Below are positions 18,210 to 31,649 of a stretch of DNA of 38,364 nt, piece by piece. The notes beneath the pieces were generated by a model, which was not told the origin of the DNA, searched no databases, and saw only the letters and a program-made list of their open reading frames with translations. How positions within the stretch are numbered: position 1 is the stretch's first letter; every line of letters starts with the position of its first letter. Source of the DNA: Arcobacter sp. (lineage in GTDB: Bacteria; Acidobacteriota; Terriglobia; Bryobacterales; Bryobacteraceae); assembly GCA_020723085.1 (NCBI GenBank), contig DYJN01000006.1:1-38364 (forward strand). Direction: 5' to 3'. A program made the position numbers and the translations under genes.

Positions 18210-19121
18210 CTACTGGATCAGAGCGAAGGCTTTCTTCATCGCCGCGGCTGTCGCGGCCAGCGCCTGCTCCGGCGGCATGGCACGGAGGGCGGCATTGAAA
18301 GGCTCGCACCGGGCAGGCGCGTCGCAGCCCAGTTCCTTCAGCGCTCGCAGGAAATCGGCCAGCGGGATGACGCCGGTGGCCAGCGGCAGTTCGCGTTCCA
18401 GGTCCTTTTGCTCGTCCCGGGCGCGCCCAGCCGGCGCGTCGTTCAGATCGATGGAGATGACGTCGGAAGCCCGCAGCGCGCGCAAATCGTCCACCGTCTC
18501 GCCGGCGGTGTACCAGTGCCAGCTGTCGAGCACGAGGCCGACGTTAGGCCGGCCGATTTCGGCGATCAGTTCGCGCGCCTCGCGCATTGTGTGGACGAAG
18601 GGAAAGCGGCGCGCGGTCCAGGAAGTCTTCGGCCCCACATATTCCAGGCCGAGGCGGCAGCCGTGATCTTCCAGCACGGACGCGGCCGCCCGCAGGCGCC
18701 GCACATGCAGGCGGAAGTTCTCGAGATACGTCAGATCGCCGCTGGCAGGCGAGATCCAGGTGGTCACCCGGTTCGCGCCCGCCCGCTGCAACGCCCGGGC
18801 GCGCTCGGGCAGAGCATGCAGCCCCTTCTGGAATTCTTCTTCGCCCCTGCGGAACTCCACAGGAAGGCCCGCCTGTCCCCACTCAACGCCGGCCTGCTTC
18901 ATACGTTCCAGCAGCCGGGCGCGCTCGGCGTCACTCGCCGAAGCCAGCCACCCGGAATCCGCCGTCACCGCTTCGAATTCGAAGCGGGCGGCGTACTCCA
19001 CCGCCTGCGGCAGGGAGGCTTTGACGCCGATGGAGCCGCAGTCGAGCTGAATCTTCATCCGCGCACCGCCCGGGCGCGCCCGCAAAAACGCTCCACTGGC
19101 CAAAAGCCCGCGCCTCGTCAT
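18210..19121 (-). CDS. Sugar phosphate isomerase/epimerase-like TIM barrel protein
   Basis: This 303-residue AP-endonuclease-2/xylose-isomerase-like barrel has probable metal ligands in GLEYVGPK (Glu), LDSWHWY (Asp, His) and ISIDLNDAP (Asp), plus a Glu in CEPFN. The ATG at 19121 has an AAGGA five bases upstream and begins MTRRGLLASGAFL, a weak Tat-like leader. The barrel proper starts at MKIQLDCG (19058), which is an alternative cytosolic start. Exported relatives are common in Solibacter-like genomes. The substrate is unknown, and convergence with the beta-helix gene suggests a sugar-related role. Confidence 0.82.
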   Translation of the reverse strand: MTRRGLLASGAFLRARPGGARMKIQLDCGSIGVKASLPQAVEYAARFEFEAVTADSGWLASASDAERARLLERMKQAGVEWGQAGLPVEFRRGEEEFQKGLHALPERARALQRAGANRVTTWISPASGDLTYLENFRLHVRRLRAAASVLEDHGCRLGLEYVGPKTSWTARRFPFVHTMREARELIAEIGRPNVGLVLDSWHWYTAGETVDDLRALRASDVISIDLNDAPAGRARDEQKDLERELPLATGVIPLADFLRALKELGCDAPARCEPFNAALRAMPPEQALAATAAAMKKAFALIQ

Positions 19122-19165
19122 ACAATTCCTTTCAAACCCCGCGCGATGACGCGCAGCGCTTCCCC

Positions 19166-19594
19166 ATGAGCTTATCACTTGAGCAGTTGCTCCAGCGGCT
19201 GGAAGACGCTGCCACTCCGGTTGTGTGGCTGGATCCGGCGCTTCCCGCTCAACTCTGGGAAGAGCTCCCCGCGGCAGCCGCCGCCCGCGGCTTCCACGTC
19301 CTGAACCTTGGCGAGGCAGGGCCTGTCTTCGACCTGTGTTCGCTTCTAGCCGCCTTCGGGCGTTTGCTTCCGGACAGCACCTGCTATGACTACAGCCTTC
19401 CGTCGCTTCGGGAAGCCCTGTTCCGTCTCGAACCGCAGGCGAAAACAGGCTGCCTCGTTCTCTTCCCGGAGCCGGACTCGCTGCGGCAACAGGATGAGTC
19501 AACTTTCGAGGACTTCATCGAACTGATTGAAAACGTGGATGATCTGCGTCGGGCTCAAAGGCGTTCGGGCCTCAAGGCGGTCGTCCGCGACTAA
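19166..19594 (+). CDS. Small protein with barstar-like layout
   Basis: This 142-residue acidic cytosolic protein has no signal or membrane segment. The second half follows the order seen in barstar-family RNase inhibitors: a helix ending LLPD, YSLPSLREALFRL (resembling the NxDALxDxL helix), a strand GCLVLFPEPDSLRQ, a helix FEDFIELIENVDDLRRAQ, and a last strand GLKAVV. No barnase-like RNase is adjacent, so it would be an orphan inhibitor or a derived relative. Recognition is by pattern only. The start is 44 bases from the divergent TIM-barrel start, with no clear Shine-Dalgarno sequence. Confidence 0.6.
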   Translation: MSLSLEQLLQRLEDAATPVVWLDPALPAQLWEELPAAAAARGFHVLNLGEAGPVFDLCSLLAAFGRLLPDSTCYDYSLPSLREALFRLEPQAKTGCLVLFPEPDSLRQQDESTFEDFIELIENVDDLRRAQRRSGLKAVVRD

Positions 19595-19604
19595 AGTCGA
19601 AGAT

Positions 19605-19633
19605 TTTACACAATCAACTGATGCATCCATAAG
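19605..19633 (+). promoter_or_regulatory. Promoter of the TetR-efflux operon
   Basis: TTTACA (19605-19610) and CATAAG (19628-19633) are separated by 17 bp and are good -35/-10 candidates. The first palindromic operator starts two bases after the -10, where a bound repressor would block initiation. Confidence 0.55.
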
Positions 19634-19634
19634 C

Positions 19635-19678
19635 TAGCATCTGCTATCTTCATGAGTAGCCATGTTAGCAGACGCTAA
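19635..19678 (+). promoter_or_regulatory. Two tandem palindromic operators (probable TetR sites)
   Basis: TAGCATCTGCTA (19635-19646) and TTAGCAGACGCTAA (19665-19678) share the form TAGC-N4-GCTA. Their centres are 31 bp apart, about three helical turns, so bound dimers would sit on the same DNA face. They lie between the -10 box and the preferred TetR start (19725). Autoregulation and control of the efflux genes are inferred from TetR-family practice. Confidence 0.6.
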
Positions 19679-19724
19679 GCCAAGGAATGCCGGCGTGCAG
19701 CCCGCCGGCAGAGGCAAAGCCCGA

Positions 19725-20354
19725 ATGACAGGAACGGAGCGGCGGGCGGCGATCGTGCACGCAGCAATCCGGCGATTCGCGATGCACGGCTTCCGGGGAA
19801 CGACAACTCGGGAGCTGGCTTCTGCGGCGGGAGTCACCGAACCGGTTCTCTATCAGCATTTCGCCACCAAACGCGACCTGTACACGGCGATTGTGGATCA
19901 GTTGATCGCGCAGGCGCATGAGCGGTTCGACGAGCGCGCAAAGCTGCTCGAGCCGGACGCGACGGACCGGGAGTATCTGCAGTGGCTCGGGGAGAGCATT
20001 CTTGCGTACCACTCCGAGGATCCGGATCGCGTGCGCCTGCTTTTGTTCAGCGCGCTCGAGGGGCACGAGCTGGCGGATCTGTGGTTTGAGAAGGCGACTC
20101 TGGATTTCATCCGCCGGGTGGAGCAACACCTGGAAAGGCGCGCCGAAGCGGGGGCCATCCGGAGCGAATCGGCGGACTTGCTCGCCCGGGCGTTCATTTT
20201 CATGGTGAGCCACTTTGGAATGATGCACCTCCTGTTTCCCGGGCGTTGCGTGCCGGCTCCGGATGCAGGCGTGGTGAAAAAACTGGTGGACATTTTCTTG
20301 AATGGGATCGCAACTCGCGGACAAATTACCGACGAAAGCCATGGCAATTCATAA
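19725..20354 (+). CDS. TetR/AcrR-family transcriptional repressor
   Basis: From the ATG at 19725 the protein has 209 residues. The N-terminal helix-turn-helix is clear: GFRGTTTRELASAAGVTEPVLYQHFATKRDLY. The rest is a helical ligand-binding and dimer domain. It probably represses its own operon until a pump substrate binds. The frame is open back to ATG 19662, but that start would put the second operator inside the gene and add 21 unrelated residues, so 19725 is preferred. Its last 14 bases overlap the adaptor gene, so repressor and pump are co-transcribed. Confidence 0.88.
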   Translation: MTGTERRAAIVHAAIRRFAMHGFRGTTTRELASAAGVTEPVLYQHFATKRDLYTAIVDQLIAQAHERFDERAKLLEPDATDREYLQWLGESILAYHSEDPDRVRLLLFSALEGHELADLWFEKATLDFIRRVEQHLERRAEAGAIRSESADLLARAFIFMVSHFGMMHLLFPGRCVPAPDAGVVKKLVDIFLNGIATRGQITDESHGNS

Positions 20355-21549
20355 ATCGTACTTTGCGCTTTCAGGCCTGCTGGCCGGCGCGCTCGTTCTC
20401 GGCGGCTGCGGCGGCCGGAAGGAAACGACGGCAAAAGCGGCGTCCCGCCCGGCGGCGCCGATCGCAGTGCGCACCGCCGTAGCGCAGGAGCGCACGGTGG
20501 AGCGGGCGATCATGGTCACCGGCTCCCTGCTGCCGGACGACACGACCACGGTTTCCTGCGAAGTCCCCGGGCGCGTGGCGAAGCTGCACTTCGACTTCGG
20601 GCAGCCGGTGCGGAAGGGACAGCTGATGGCGGAACTCGACCGGCAGGAGCTGACGCTGCAGCTGGAGCGGGCACGGGGGGCGTTGGACCAGGCCATGGCG
20701 CGCGTCGGGATGGACCGCGAAACCATGAAGGAGCCGGACTCGACGCCCATGATCCGCCAGGCACGGGCGCAGATGGAAGACGCGCTTTCGAAGTACGAAA
20801 ACGCAAAAAAGCTCGTCAAGACCGGCGACATCGCCCAGGAGCGTTTCAACGAGATCGAAAAGATGTACCTGGCGCGCAAGGCTGCCTATGATGCGACGTT
20901 GGATGACCTCCGCACGCAGCTGGCGCTGATCCGTTCCCTCCGGGCGGAAGTGGCGTTGGCGGAGAAGCGGGTGCGGGACGCCTCCATCATCGCGCCGTTC
21001 GACGGCATCGTGCAGGTCCGGCACGTGGCGGAAGGGCAGTACGTGCGCGACAACGCGCCCATCTATACGCTGGTGAGAGCCTGGCCTTTGCGCCTCCGCG
21101 TCGAGATACCGGAGTCCGCCGTTTCTCACGCGCGCGCCGGCGCGACGCTGGTGTTCACCACAAGCGCCGCTCCGGGCGCCGAGTTCCGCGCGGCGATCCA
21201 GCGCCTGAATCCGTCGCTCGATCCGCGTTCCCGCATTCTGGTCGCGGAAGCCCGCATCGAAGCCCGGGACGAGCGGCTGAAGCCGGGCGCGTTCGTGCAG
21301 GTCCGCCTGGTGACCGACCCTGCATTCCGGGTCGTCTCGATTCCGCGCGCGGCGGTTTATTCCGTGGCTGGGCTCAACAAATTCTTCACCGTTGAGAAAG
21401 GCAGGGCGGTGGAGCACCGCATTCCCGAGATCCTGGCAAGCGACGGCTTCGTCGAGATCCCGCCGGGCATCATCGAGCCGGGCGCCGTCGTGGCGATCTC
21501 CAGCGTGCCGATGCTGAGCGACGGATCAGCGGTGACGGTCCGGCAGTAG
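20341..21549 (+). CDS. RND efflux adaptor lipoprotein (HlyD/AcrA family)
   Basis: This 402-residue periplasmic adaptor links an inner-membrane RND pump to an outer-membrane channel. The lipoprotein signal ends LVLGGC with C23 as the lipidated residue. It then has a barrel-sandwich half (VPGRVAKLHFDFGQPVRKGQLMAEL), an alpha-helical hairpin (about 105-215), the second lipoyl half (ASIIAPFDGIVQVRHVAEGQYV) and beta-barrel and membrane-proximal parts to the end. The start at 20341 lies inside the end of the TetR gene, suggesting coupling. It lies 27 bases upstream of the pump gene. Confidence 0.93.
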   Translation: MAIHKSYFALSGLLAGALVLGGCGGRKETTAKAASRPAAPIAVRTAVAQERTVERAIMVTGSLLPDDTTTVSCEVPGRVAKLHFDFGQPVRKGQLMAELDRQELTLQLERARGALDQAMARVGMDRETMKEPDSTPMIRQARAQMEDALSKYENAKKLVKTGDIAQERFNEIEKMYLARKAAYDATLDDLRTQLALIRSLRAEVALAEKRVRDASIIAPFDGIVQVRHVAEGQYVRDNAPIYTLVRAWPLRLRVEIPESAVSHARAGATLVFTTSAAPGAEFRAAIQRLNPSLDPRSRILVAEARIEARDERLKPGAFVQVRLVTDPAFRVVSIPRAAVYSVAGLNKFFTVEKGRAVEHRIPEILASDGFVEIPPGIIEPGAVVAISSVPMLSDGSAVTVRQ

Positions 21550-21576
21550 CGGCGGTCCCATTCGGAGTCATTTTCG

Positions 21577-26358
<4,782 letters not shown>

Positions 26359-26371
26359 ACCGGGCCGGAAC

Positions 26372-28759
26372 TTACAGAACGAGCGCGTTGAAGAACAGCT
26401 TCAATGCGAGCCACGACTGCCCCCGGTACTGGGGGCGGAAGCCGAACAGCACCGCACGGCCCGGACCGGCGGAGATGTCGAGCAGCGCCGGCTTTCCCGC
26501 AAGGTGCTTTTCGCCGAGCAGCCAGCCGGAGGCCAGCACGTCCTGCGGCGCATAGCGCAAAACGGGGGCGGCAGCGCCGTTCTGGCTCTCCCAAACCGGA
26601 CTCGCTTCATTCCAGACCGTGAACTCGGAAGGCAACCCGCGCGCGAGCGGCGATGAGCCTTCCAGGCGCACGTTCAGCAGCGAGCCCGGACAGTAGAACT
26701 CGCTCGAGGACACGCCCGAGACCGCATTGCGCGCGTCGATGCCCAGATGCCGGACCGCGTATTCGCCGGAACGGTTGAAAAAGATCAGCCGGCCGCCGGC
26801 GGCGAGGAATTCCTTGAGAGCTACTGCGCCTTCCGCACCGAGCCCGCCCGTGAATTCCTCGGGCATCGAGCCGCGGCTGTGCCCGTTCTCGATCACATTC
26901 GCGCTCATATCGGCGAACACAATGACATCAAAGCGCTCCCGCAGGCGGCCGGCGCGGATGGCGGCGTTGCCCACGGAGGAGTACCGCCAGCCGAAGTGCT
27001 CCAGGATCCACCGCGTCCAGCCTTCATCCATGCTCGGGACAAACGGCTTGTACACGGCCACCCGCGGCTCCTTCAGCGGCTGGAACTCGTCTGAAGGGCG
27101 GGCGCCGATGGCGAAGTCGCCGCTGCGCGGGCTGCGGTACACGGGCCGCTGCTCGCGCCACCCGCGGGTGACGGCGCGCCAGGAATCGCTGTCGGAAGCG
27201 GCCAGAGGCCGCGCAGGAAAACGGAATTCGCGCGTGCGTTCGAGCTTCGCCTCGAACGGCGCGCTGATCGTCTCCACCCTCACGCCGAGCAGCAGCGGCA
27301 GCGTGTGGGCGGTCACGTCATAAGGGCGCTTGGGCGGACCGCCGGGATACTGGCGCAGGTCCGGGTACTGCTGCCGCTCCAGCAGAGTCTTCGCGAACGA
27401 AGAATAGGGCTGCTGCGTGCGGATGACGTATGTGCCGGCGGGAAACTCCTTTCCATCGGCGCTGAACGGAGCCGAGGCGCGCTCGACTTCCACCATGGCG
27501 AAGTCCATCGTCTCCAGCAGCCGGCGCGCCGCGCCGCCATCCGCCTGCGCGGGAGGGATCACGAACGCATAGGGAGACGTGCGCGCAACAGCGCGGCGCA
27601 GGATGTCATGAAAGCCGCGCAGAAACATCTCCCGGCGCAAGGCTGCCGTGTCGAGCAGGCTCTCCATGGCGATGAGCTGATCCGTGACGATGTCCCGCAG
27701 CGTCCACCTGCCGCCCGTCCAGGGTTCCAGGTGATTCCAGGAGCTTTCGCGCGGCGAGTAGCCCGTGCCCCTGCTGGAAATCCTGGCCGGGTCGATGTCA
27801 ACAGGCGTGGCGATGCGGACGCTGGCCGACTCGCTCAGGATCCGCAGGCCCCCGTGGTAGCTCTGGTAGTGCCGCGCCGGCGTCCAGTAGTCGTACATCG
27901 CATTGACCAGGATGCCCTTGCGGCCTGCGGCGGTGAGGTCTGCCGCCATGTTCATGCCCGTCATGTTGCAGAGCTGCGCGATCAGCGGATCGATGTTCGG
28001 CTCGATGGGGTCCATCCACGGCGGCACAAACATGCGGGCGCCGAACATCCCCATCTGGTGGACGTCATACACGATTTGCGGCCGGAATACATTGTGTAAC
28101 TTCTCGACGACGGCCCGGTTTTCCGCCTGCGTAAAAAAATACCAGTCACGGTTGTTGTCGTGGCCGACGTACTTCTGATACAGTTCCGGCGGGTTGGTCC
28201 CCTCGAAAGGCGTGCCGAGCGTACGGCGGTACCACGCGGTGACCAGATCAAGACCGTCCGGGTTGATCGAAGGGGCCAGCACCAGGATCACGTTGCCGAG
28301 AATGCGCAGCGTCCTGGGATCCTGCGCCGTGGCCAGGCGGTGCGCCAGTTTCACCGCCGTGTGCGTGGAGGCGATCTCTGTGGCATGAACGCTGCACGTG
28401 ATCAGGACCACCGTTTTGCCCTGCGCAACCAGCCGTGCCGCCTCTTCCGGCGCCGTGGTGCGCGGATCCGCGAGCCGCCGCTGGATCTCCAGGTGCTGGT
28501 CGAGGTTCGCCAGCGTGTCCGGAGCGGAGATCACCGCGGCGATCATGGGCCTGCCCTCGGTGGACCGGCCGTATTCGACGTATTTCACGCGCGGCGAGTG
28601 CTTCTCGAGAAGCTGGAAATAGGCGACGACGTTCTTCCAGTCGAGAACCGTCCGGTCGGCGCCCATCTCATGGCCAAAGTGCTTCTCAGGCGCCGGCGGC
28701 TGGGCCGCCAGCGGCAGGATCAGAGTCAGCGAGAGGAGGAGGCGGCGGGAAACAGTCAT
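26372..28759 (-). CDS. Secreted M14-family zinc metallocarboxypeptidase
   Basis: This 795-residue protein starts MTVSRRLLLSLTLILPLAAQ, a signal peptide. The M14 catalytic domain (about 40-400) has zinc ligands H125 and E128 (VHATE) and H234 (YDVHQMG), and the substrate-binding SINPDG motif. The last third (about 620-795) looks like a flavodoxin/ThuA-type or GATase-like domain: DVIVFADMSANVIENG, LKEFLAAGGRLIFFNRSGEY. The likely role is trimming C-terminal residues from peptides in the periplasm or outside. The start overlaps the upstream TIM-barrel stop as ATGA. It is last in a probable operon with peptide and amino-acid transporters. Confidence 0.9.
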   Translation of the reverse strand: MTVSRRLLLSLTLILPLAAQPPAPEKHFGHEMGADRTVLDWKNVVAYFQLLEKHSPRVKYVEYGRSTEGRPMIAAVISAPDTLANLDQHLEIQRRLADPRTTAPEEAARLVAQGKTVVLITCSVHATEIASTHTAVKLAHRLATAQDPRTLRILGNVILVLAPSINPDGLDLVTAWYRRTLGTPFEGTNPPELYQKYVGHDNNRDWYFFTQAENRAVVEKLHNVFRPQIVYDVHQMGMFGARMFVPPWMDPIEPNIDPLIAQLCNMTGMNMAADLTAAGRKGILVNAMYDYWTPARHYQSYHGGLRILSESASVRIATPVDIDPARISSRGTGYSPRESSWNHLEPWTGGRWTLRDIVTDQLIAMESLLDTAALRREMFLRGFHDILRRAVARTSPYAFVIPPAQADGGAARRLLETMDFAMVEVERASAPFSADGKEFPAGTYVIRTQQPYSSFAKTLLERQQYPDLRQYPGGPPKRPYDVTAHTLPLLLGVRVETISAPFEAKLERTREFRFPARPLAASDSDSWRAVTRGWREQRPVYRSPRSGDFAIGARPSDEFQPLKEPRVAVYKPFVPSMDEGWTRWILEHFGWRYSSVGNAAIRAGRLRERFDVIVFADMSANVIENGHSRGSMPEEFTGGLGAEGAVALKEFLAAGGRLIFFNRSGEYAVRHLGIDARNAVSGVSSSEFYCPGSLLNVRLEGSSPLARGLPSEFTVWNEASPVWESQNGAAAPVLRYAPQDVLASGWLLGEKHLAGKPALLDISAGPGRAVLFGFRPQYRGQSWLALKLFFNALVL

Positions 28760-29517
28760 GGACGGTTGAGTTCCTTCCACAGAGCGCGGTAGTAACGCAT
28801 GAACCGTTCGGGCTCCCGGCTCTGGGCCACTTCCATCAGGGTGTAGCGCTCGTAACCGGACTGGCGCAGCAGAGTGAAGAGCTCGCGCCACGGGTAGCGC
28901 GGGTCGGCAAGCTCGTTGATATGAACATTGCGGATCCACGGGCGCAGGAGCTCGAATGCGGCTCGGATGGAGCCATTCCGGACCTCGCCCGGATTCGAAT
29001 TCCAGCAGAGTCCGACCGCCTTGTGATTCGTGCGGCGCATGATGTCAGCGCAGACGGGCGGAGCGGAAGTTCCGGAGCCATGCACTTCCACCCAGAGTTC
29101 GACGCCCTTGCCGGCGGCGTAGTCGCCCGCTTCGCGAAGCGCCTCGGCAATCCGGGCGACGGTGACCTGCGGCGGAACATCTTTGGGCAGGCCGTTGGGC
29201 CGCACTTTGACGCCCCAGGCGCCGGTGTCATGAGCGAGGTCGGCCCACATCTTGGTCTCCTCGATGTTCTTGCGCCGGATATTCGCATCCGGGCTGTGGT
29301 ACTCGCAGGTGGAGCCGAAGCTCAGCAGCCGCACCTTCGTCTTTTCGAAGCGGGCGCGCACGCGGGCGCGCTGCTGTGGCGAAAGCGAGGGTTCGACGCC
29401 GTGCGCGTGCGTGGTGCGCAGCTCCACGGCTTCAAAACCCGCCTCTTCCAGTTTTGTGATGACGGTCTCCAGATCCCAGTCCTTGAGCACGTTGTAAGTG
29501 ACGGCGCCGAGCATCAT
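28756..29517 (-). CDS. Sugar phosphate isomerase/epimerase-family TIM barrel
   Basis: This 253-residue AP-endonuclease-2-like barrel has no signal peptide. Candidate metal ligands are the Glu of LWVEVHG, His of NVHINEL and the terminal Glu of TLMEVAQ. It contains GLCWNSNPGE where relatives often have a DxxH motif, so the metal site may be unusual. The ATG at 29517 has a GGAGGT about eight bases upstream, with a second ATG one codon on. It is coupled to the M14 gene downstream and lies 20 bases after the symporter. The substrate is not known. Confidence 0.82.
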   Translation of the reverse strand: MMLGAVTYNVLKDWDLETVITKLEEAGFEAVELRTTHAHGVEPSLSPQQRARVRARFEKTKVRLLSFGSTCEYHSPDANIRRKNIEETKMWADLAHDTGAWGVKVRPNGLPKDVPPQVTVARIAEALREAGDYAAGKGVELWVEVHGSGTSAPPVCADIMRRTNHKAVGLCWNSNPGEVRNGSIRAAFELLRPWIRNVHINELADPRYPWRELFTLLRQSGYERYTLMEVAQSREPERFMRYYRALWKELNRP

Positions 29518-29537
29518 CGGTAAGTACCTCCAGAATT

Positions 29538-30782
29538 TCAGACGGAATCGGCATCGGCCCGCAAGCCCTCCGCCAGGCTTTCGGCGGGCGGAGCCAGATC
29601 ATAGCCTTCCCAGCGGGCGACCACCGCGCTGGCAAGGCAATTCCCGAGCAGATTGACTGACGTGCGCGCCATGTCCATCAGCGTGTCGACCCCGAGCAGA
29701 AGGGCCACGCCTTCCAGCGGCAGCCCGAACGTGGCGAGCGTCCCGGCCAGGATGATGAGCGAGGCGCGCGGCACGGCAGCCACGCCTTTCGACGTCAGCA
29801 TCAGCGTCAGCATCATCATAAGCTGCTGGCCGATGGAAAGCTCCACGCCCGCCGCCTGCGCGACGAACACCGACGCCAGCGACAGGTACAGCGTCGTGCC
29901 ATCCAGATTGAACGAATATCCTGTGGGCAGCACGAACGCAACGATATGGCGCGGCACGCCGAAGCGCTCCATGTTCTCAAGCGCCAGGGGCAGGGCTGCT
30001 TCGCTCGATGCCGTGGAAAACGCCAGCAGATAGGGCTCCTTCACCCACTGGATAAAGCGCTTCGCGGGAATCCGGAAGATCAGCGCCACCGCGCCGAGCA
30101 CGCACACGACAAAAATCGCCAGCGCCACGTACAGCGTGAGGATCAACTTGCCAAGCCCGAACAGGACTCCGATCCCCTTCGATCCGACCACCGCCGCCAT
30201 CGCGCCGCCTACGCCGACAGGCGCGAGGTACATGACATACTTCGTGTACTCGAACATGACGTCCGCGAGCGATTGCAGGAACCGCACGACGGGCTCAGCC
30301 CGGACGCCGATCATCGTGCAGGCGGTCCCGAACAGGAAGCAGAACACGACCATCTGCAGCACTTCCCCCCTGGCCATGGCGTCGATGACGGAGGTGGGGA
30401 AGGTGTGTTCGAGCACCGCCGTCCACGTGGCCTGCTGCTGCGGCGCGAGGTTCTCCACCGCGGCTTTTTCAAGCGAGATGCCCTCGCCCGGCCGCGCCAG
30501 GTTCACCGCGGCCAGCCCGAGAAACAGCGCGGCCGTGGTGACGATTTCGAAGTAGATGATCGCCTTCAGCCCGATGCGCCCCATGGCCTTGGCGCTGCCG
30601 GAACCGGCGATGCCGACAACCAGGGTGGCGAACAGAAGGGGGGCGATGATGGACTTGATCAGCCTGAGGAAGATCGTCCCCAGGAACGCCAGTTGCCTGC
30701 CAAATCCCGGAAAGAAATGGCCGATGGCGATGCCCGCGGCCATGGCGATGAAGATCCAGGATGTCAGCGAGAGCTTCTTCAT
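29538..30782 (-). CDS. Dicarboxylate/amino acid:cation symporter (DAACS family)
   Basis: This 414-residue GltP/GltT-type transporter takes up glutamate, aspartate or C4-dicarboxylates with protons or sodium. It shows eight or so membrane segments and two re-entrant loops. Signatures are FSTASSEAALPLALE (serine-rich hairpin 1), GYSFNLDGTTLYLSLASVF (cation and substrate site) and the terminal LGVDTLMDMARTSVNLLGNCLA. The ATG abuts the nadK stop directly. Next to a peptidase and a peptide transporter it fits an amino-acid nutrition role. Confidence 0.93.
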   Translation of the reverse strand: MKKLSLTSWIFIAMAAGIAIGHFFPGFGRQLAFLGTIFLRLIKSIIAPLLFATLVVGIAGSGSAKAMGRIGLKAIIYFEIVTTAALFLGLAAVNLARPGEGISLEKAAVENLAPQQQATWTAVLEHTFPTSVIDAMARGEVLQMVVFCFLFGTACTMIGVRAEPVVRFLQSLADVMFEYTKYVMYLAPVGVGGAMAAVVGSKGIGVLFGLGKLILTLYVALAIFVVCVLGAVALIFRIPAKRFIQWVKEPYLLAFSTASSEAALPLALENMERFGVPRHIVAFVLPTGYSFNLDGTTLYLSLASVFVAQAAGVELSIGQQLMMMLTLMLTSKGVAAVPRASLIILAGTLATFGLPLEGVALLLGVDTLMDMARTSVNLLGNCLASAVVARWEGYDLAPPAESLAEGLRADADSV

Positions 30783-31649
30783 CTATCTTTCCCCCCACTT
30801 CAGCTTCTGGCGGAGCACGTCGAAGAAGAGCATGCGCGGCGGGCGCACGAGCGACAGCGGATGCGGCGTGGCGCGGCAGACGATGCAGTCGTCCCGTGAC
30901 AGCGGCTCGCCGACTTGGCCGTCGATTGTGAGATAGGCCTCCGTGTCGGCGGCGGAATTGACCACCCGGATCACGCTGGAATCCGGCACGATGACGGGGC
31001 GGTTGTTCAGCGTGTGCGGGCAAATGGGGGTGATGCAGAAGGCCGACACGCTGGGGAAAATGATCGGTCCGCCGGCGCTGAGCGAGTAGGCGGTGGAACC
31101 GGTGGGCGTCGAGACGATGAGCCCGTCCGCCTTGTACCGGCAGACCAGATGGGCATCGACGTAAGCGACGAGGTCGATCATGCGGGCGATGTGCGCCTTG
31201 GTGATCACGACGTCGTTCAGCGCGATGTAACGGGAGACGGCATTGCCGCTTCGCTGCACCTCGCAGGAGAGCATGCGGCGGCGGGCGATGCGGCTTTCCC
31301 CCTTCAGGGTGCGCTCCAGTTCGGGGAACAGTTCGCTGGTCGAGATCGTCGTGAGAAACCCGAGGCCGCCCAGATTGACGGCGAACAGCGGAATGTCGCG
31401 CCCGGCGATGGCGCGGGCGGCGGCCAGCAGCGTGCCATCGCCCCCGAGAACGATCATCAACTGGCAGCCTTCCGCGATCTCTTCGCGTGGAACCGGAGCC
31501 CCCCGCCCGGGGACGTAGGCCGCCGCGACCGGATCCAGCCGGCAGGCGACGCCGCGCTGCTCGAGCCAGTCCAGCAGCGAGCCCAGCAGCCCGGCGGCAT
31601 GAGGCACGTCAGGCTTGGCGATGATGCCGACCGTGCGGATCGAATCCAT
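30783..31649 (-). CDS. nadK: NAD kinase (NadK)
   Basis: NadK phosphorylates NAD to NADP in the cytosol. The 288-residue length is typical. VLGGDGTLL is the GGDG nucleotide motif, LNDVVI the NE/D motif, and STPTGSTAYSLSAGGPI the third conserved block. The ATG at 31649 is the first in frame with family-like sequence (MDSIRTVGIIAKP). It makes the gene overlap the end of tlyA by 41 bases. The tlyA-nadK pairing is widespread in bacteria. Confidence 0.95.
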   Translation of the reverse strand: MDSIRTVGIIAKPDVPHAAGLLGSLLDWLEQRGVACRLDPVAAAYVPGRGAPVPREEIAEGCQLMIVLGGDGTLLAAARAIAGRDIPLFAVNLGGLGFLTTISTSELFPELERTLKGESRIARRRMLSCEVQRSGNAVSRYIALNDVVITKAHIARMIDLVAYVDAHLVCRYKADGLIVSTPTGSTAYSLSAGGPIIFPSVSAFCITPICPHTLNNRPVIVPDSSVIRVVNSAADTEAYLTIDGQVGEPLSRDDCIVCRATPHPLSLVRPPRMLFFDVLRQKLKWGER

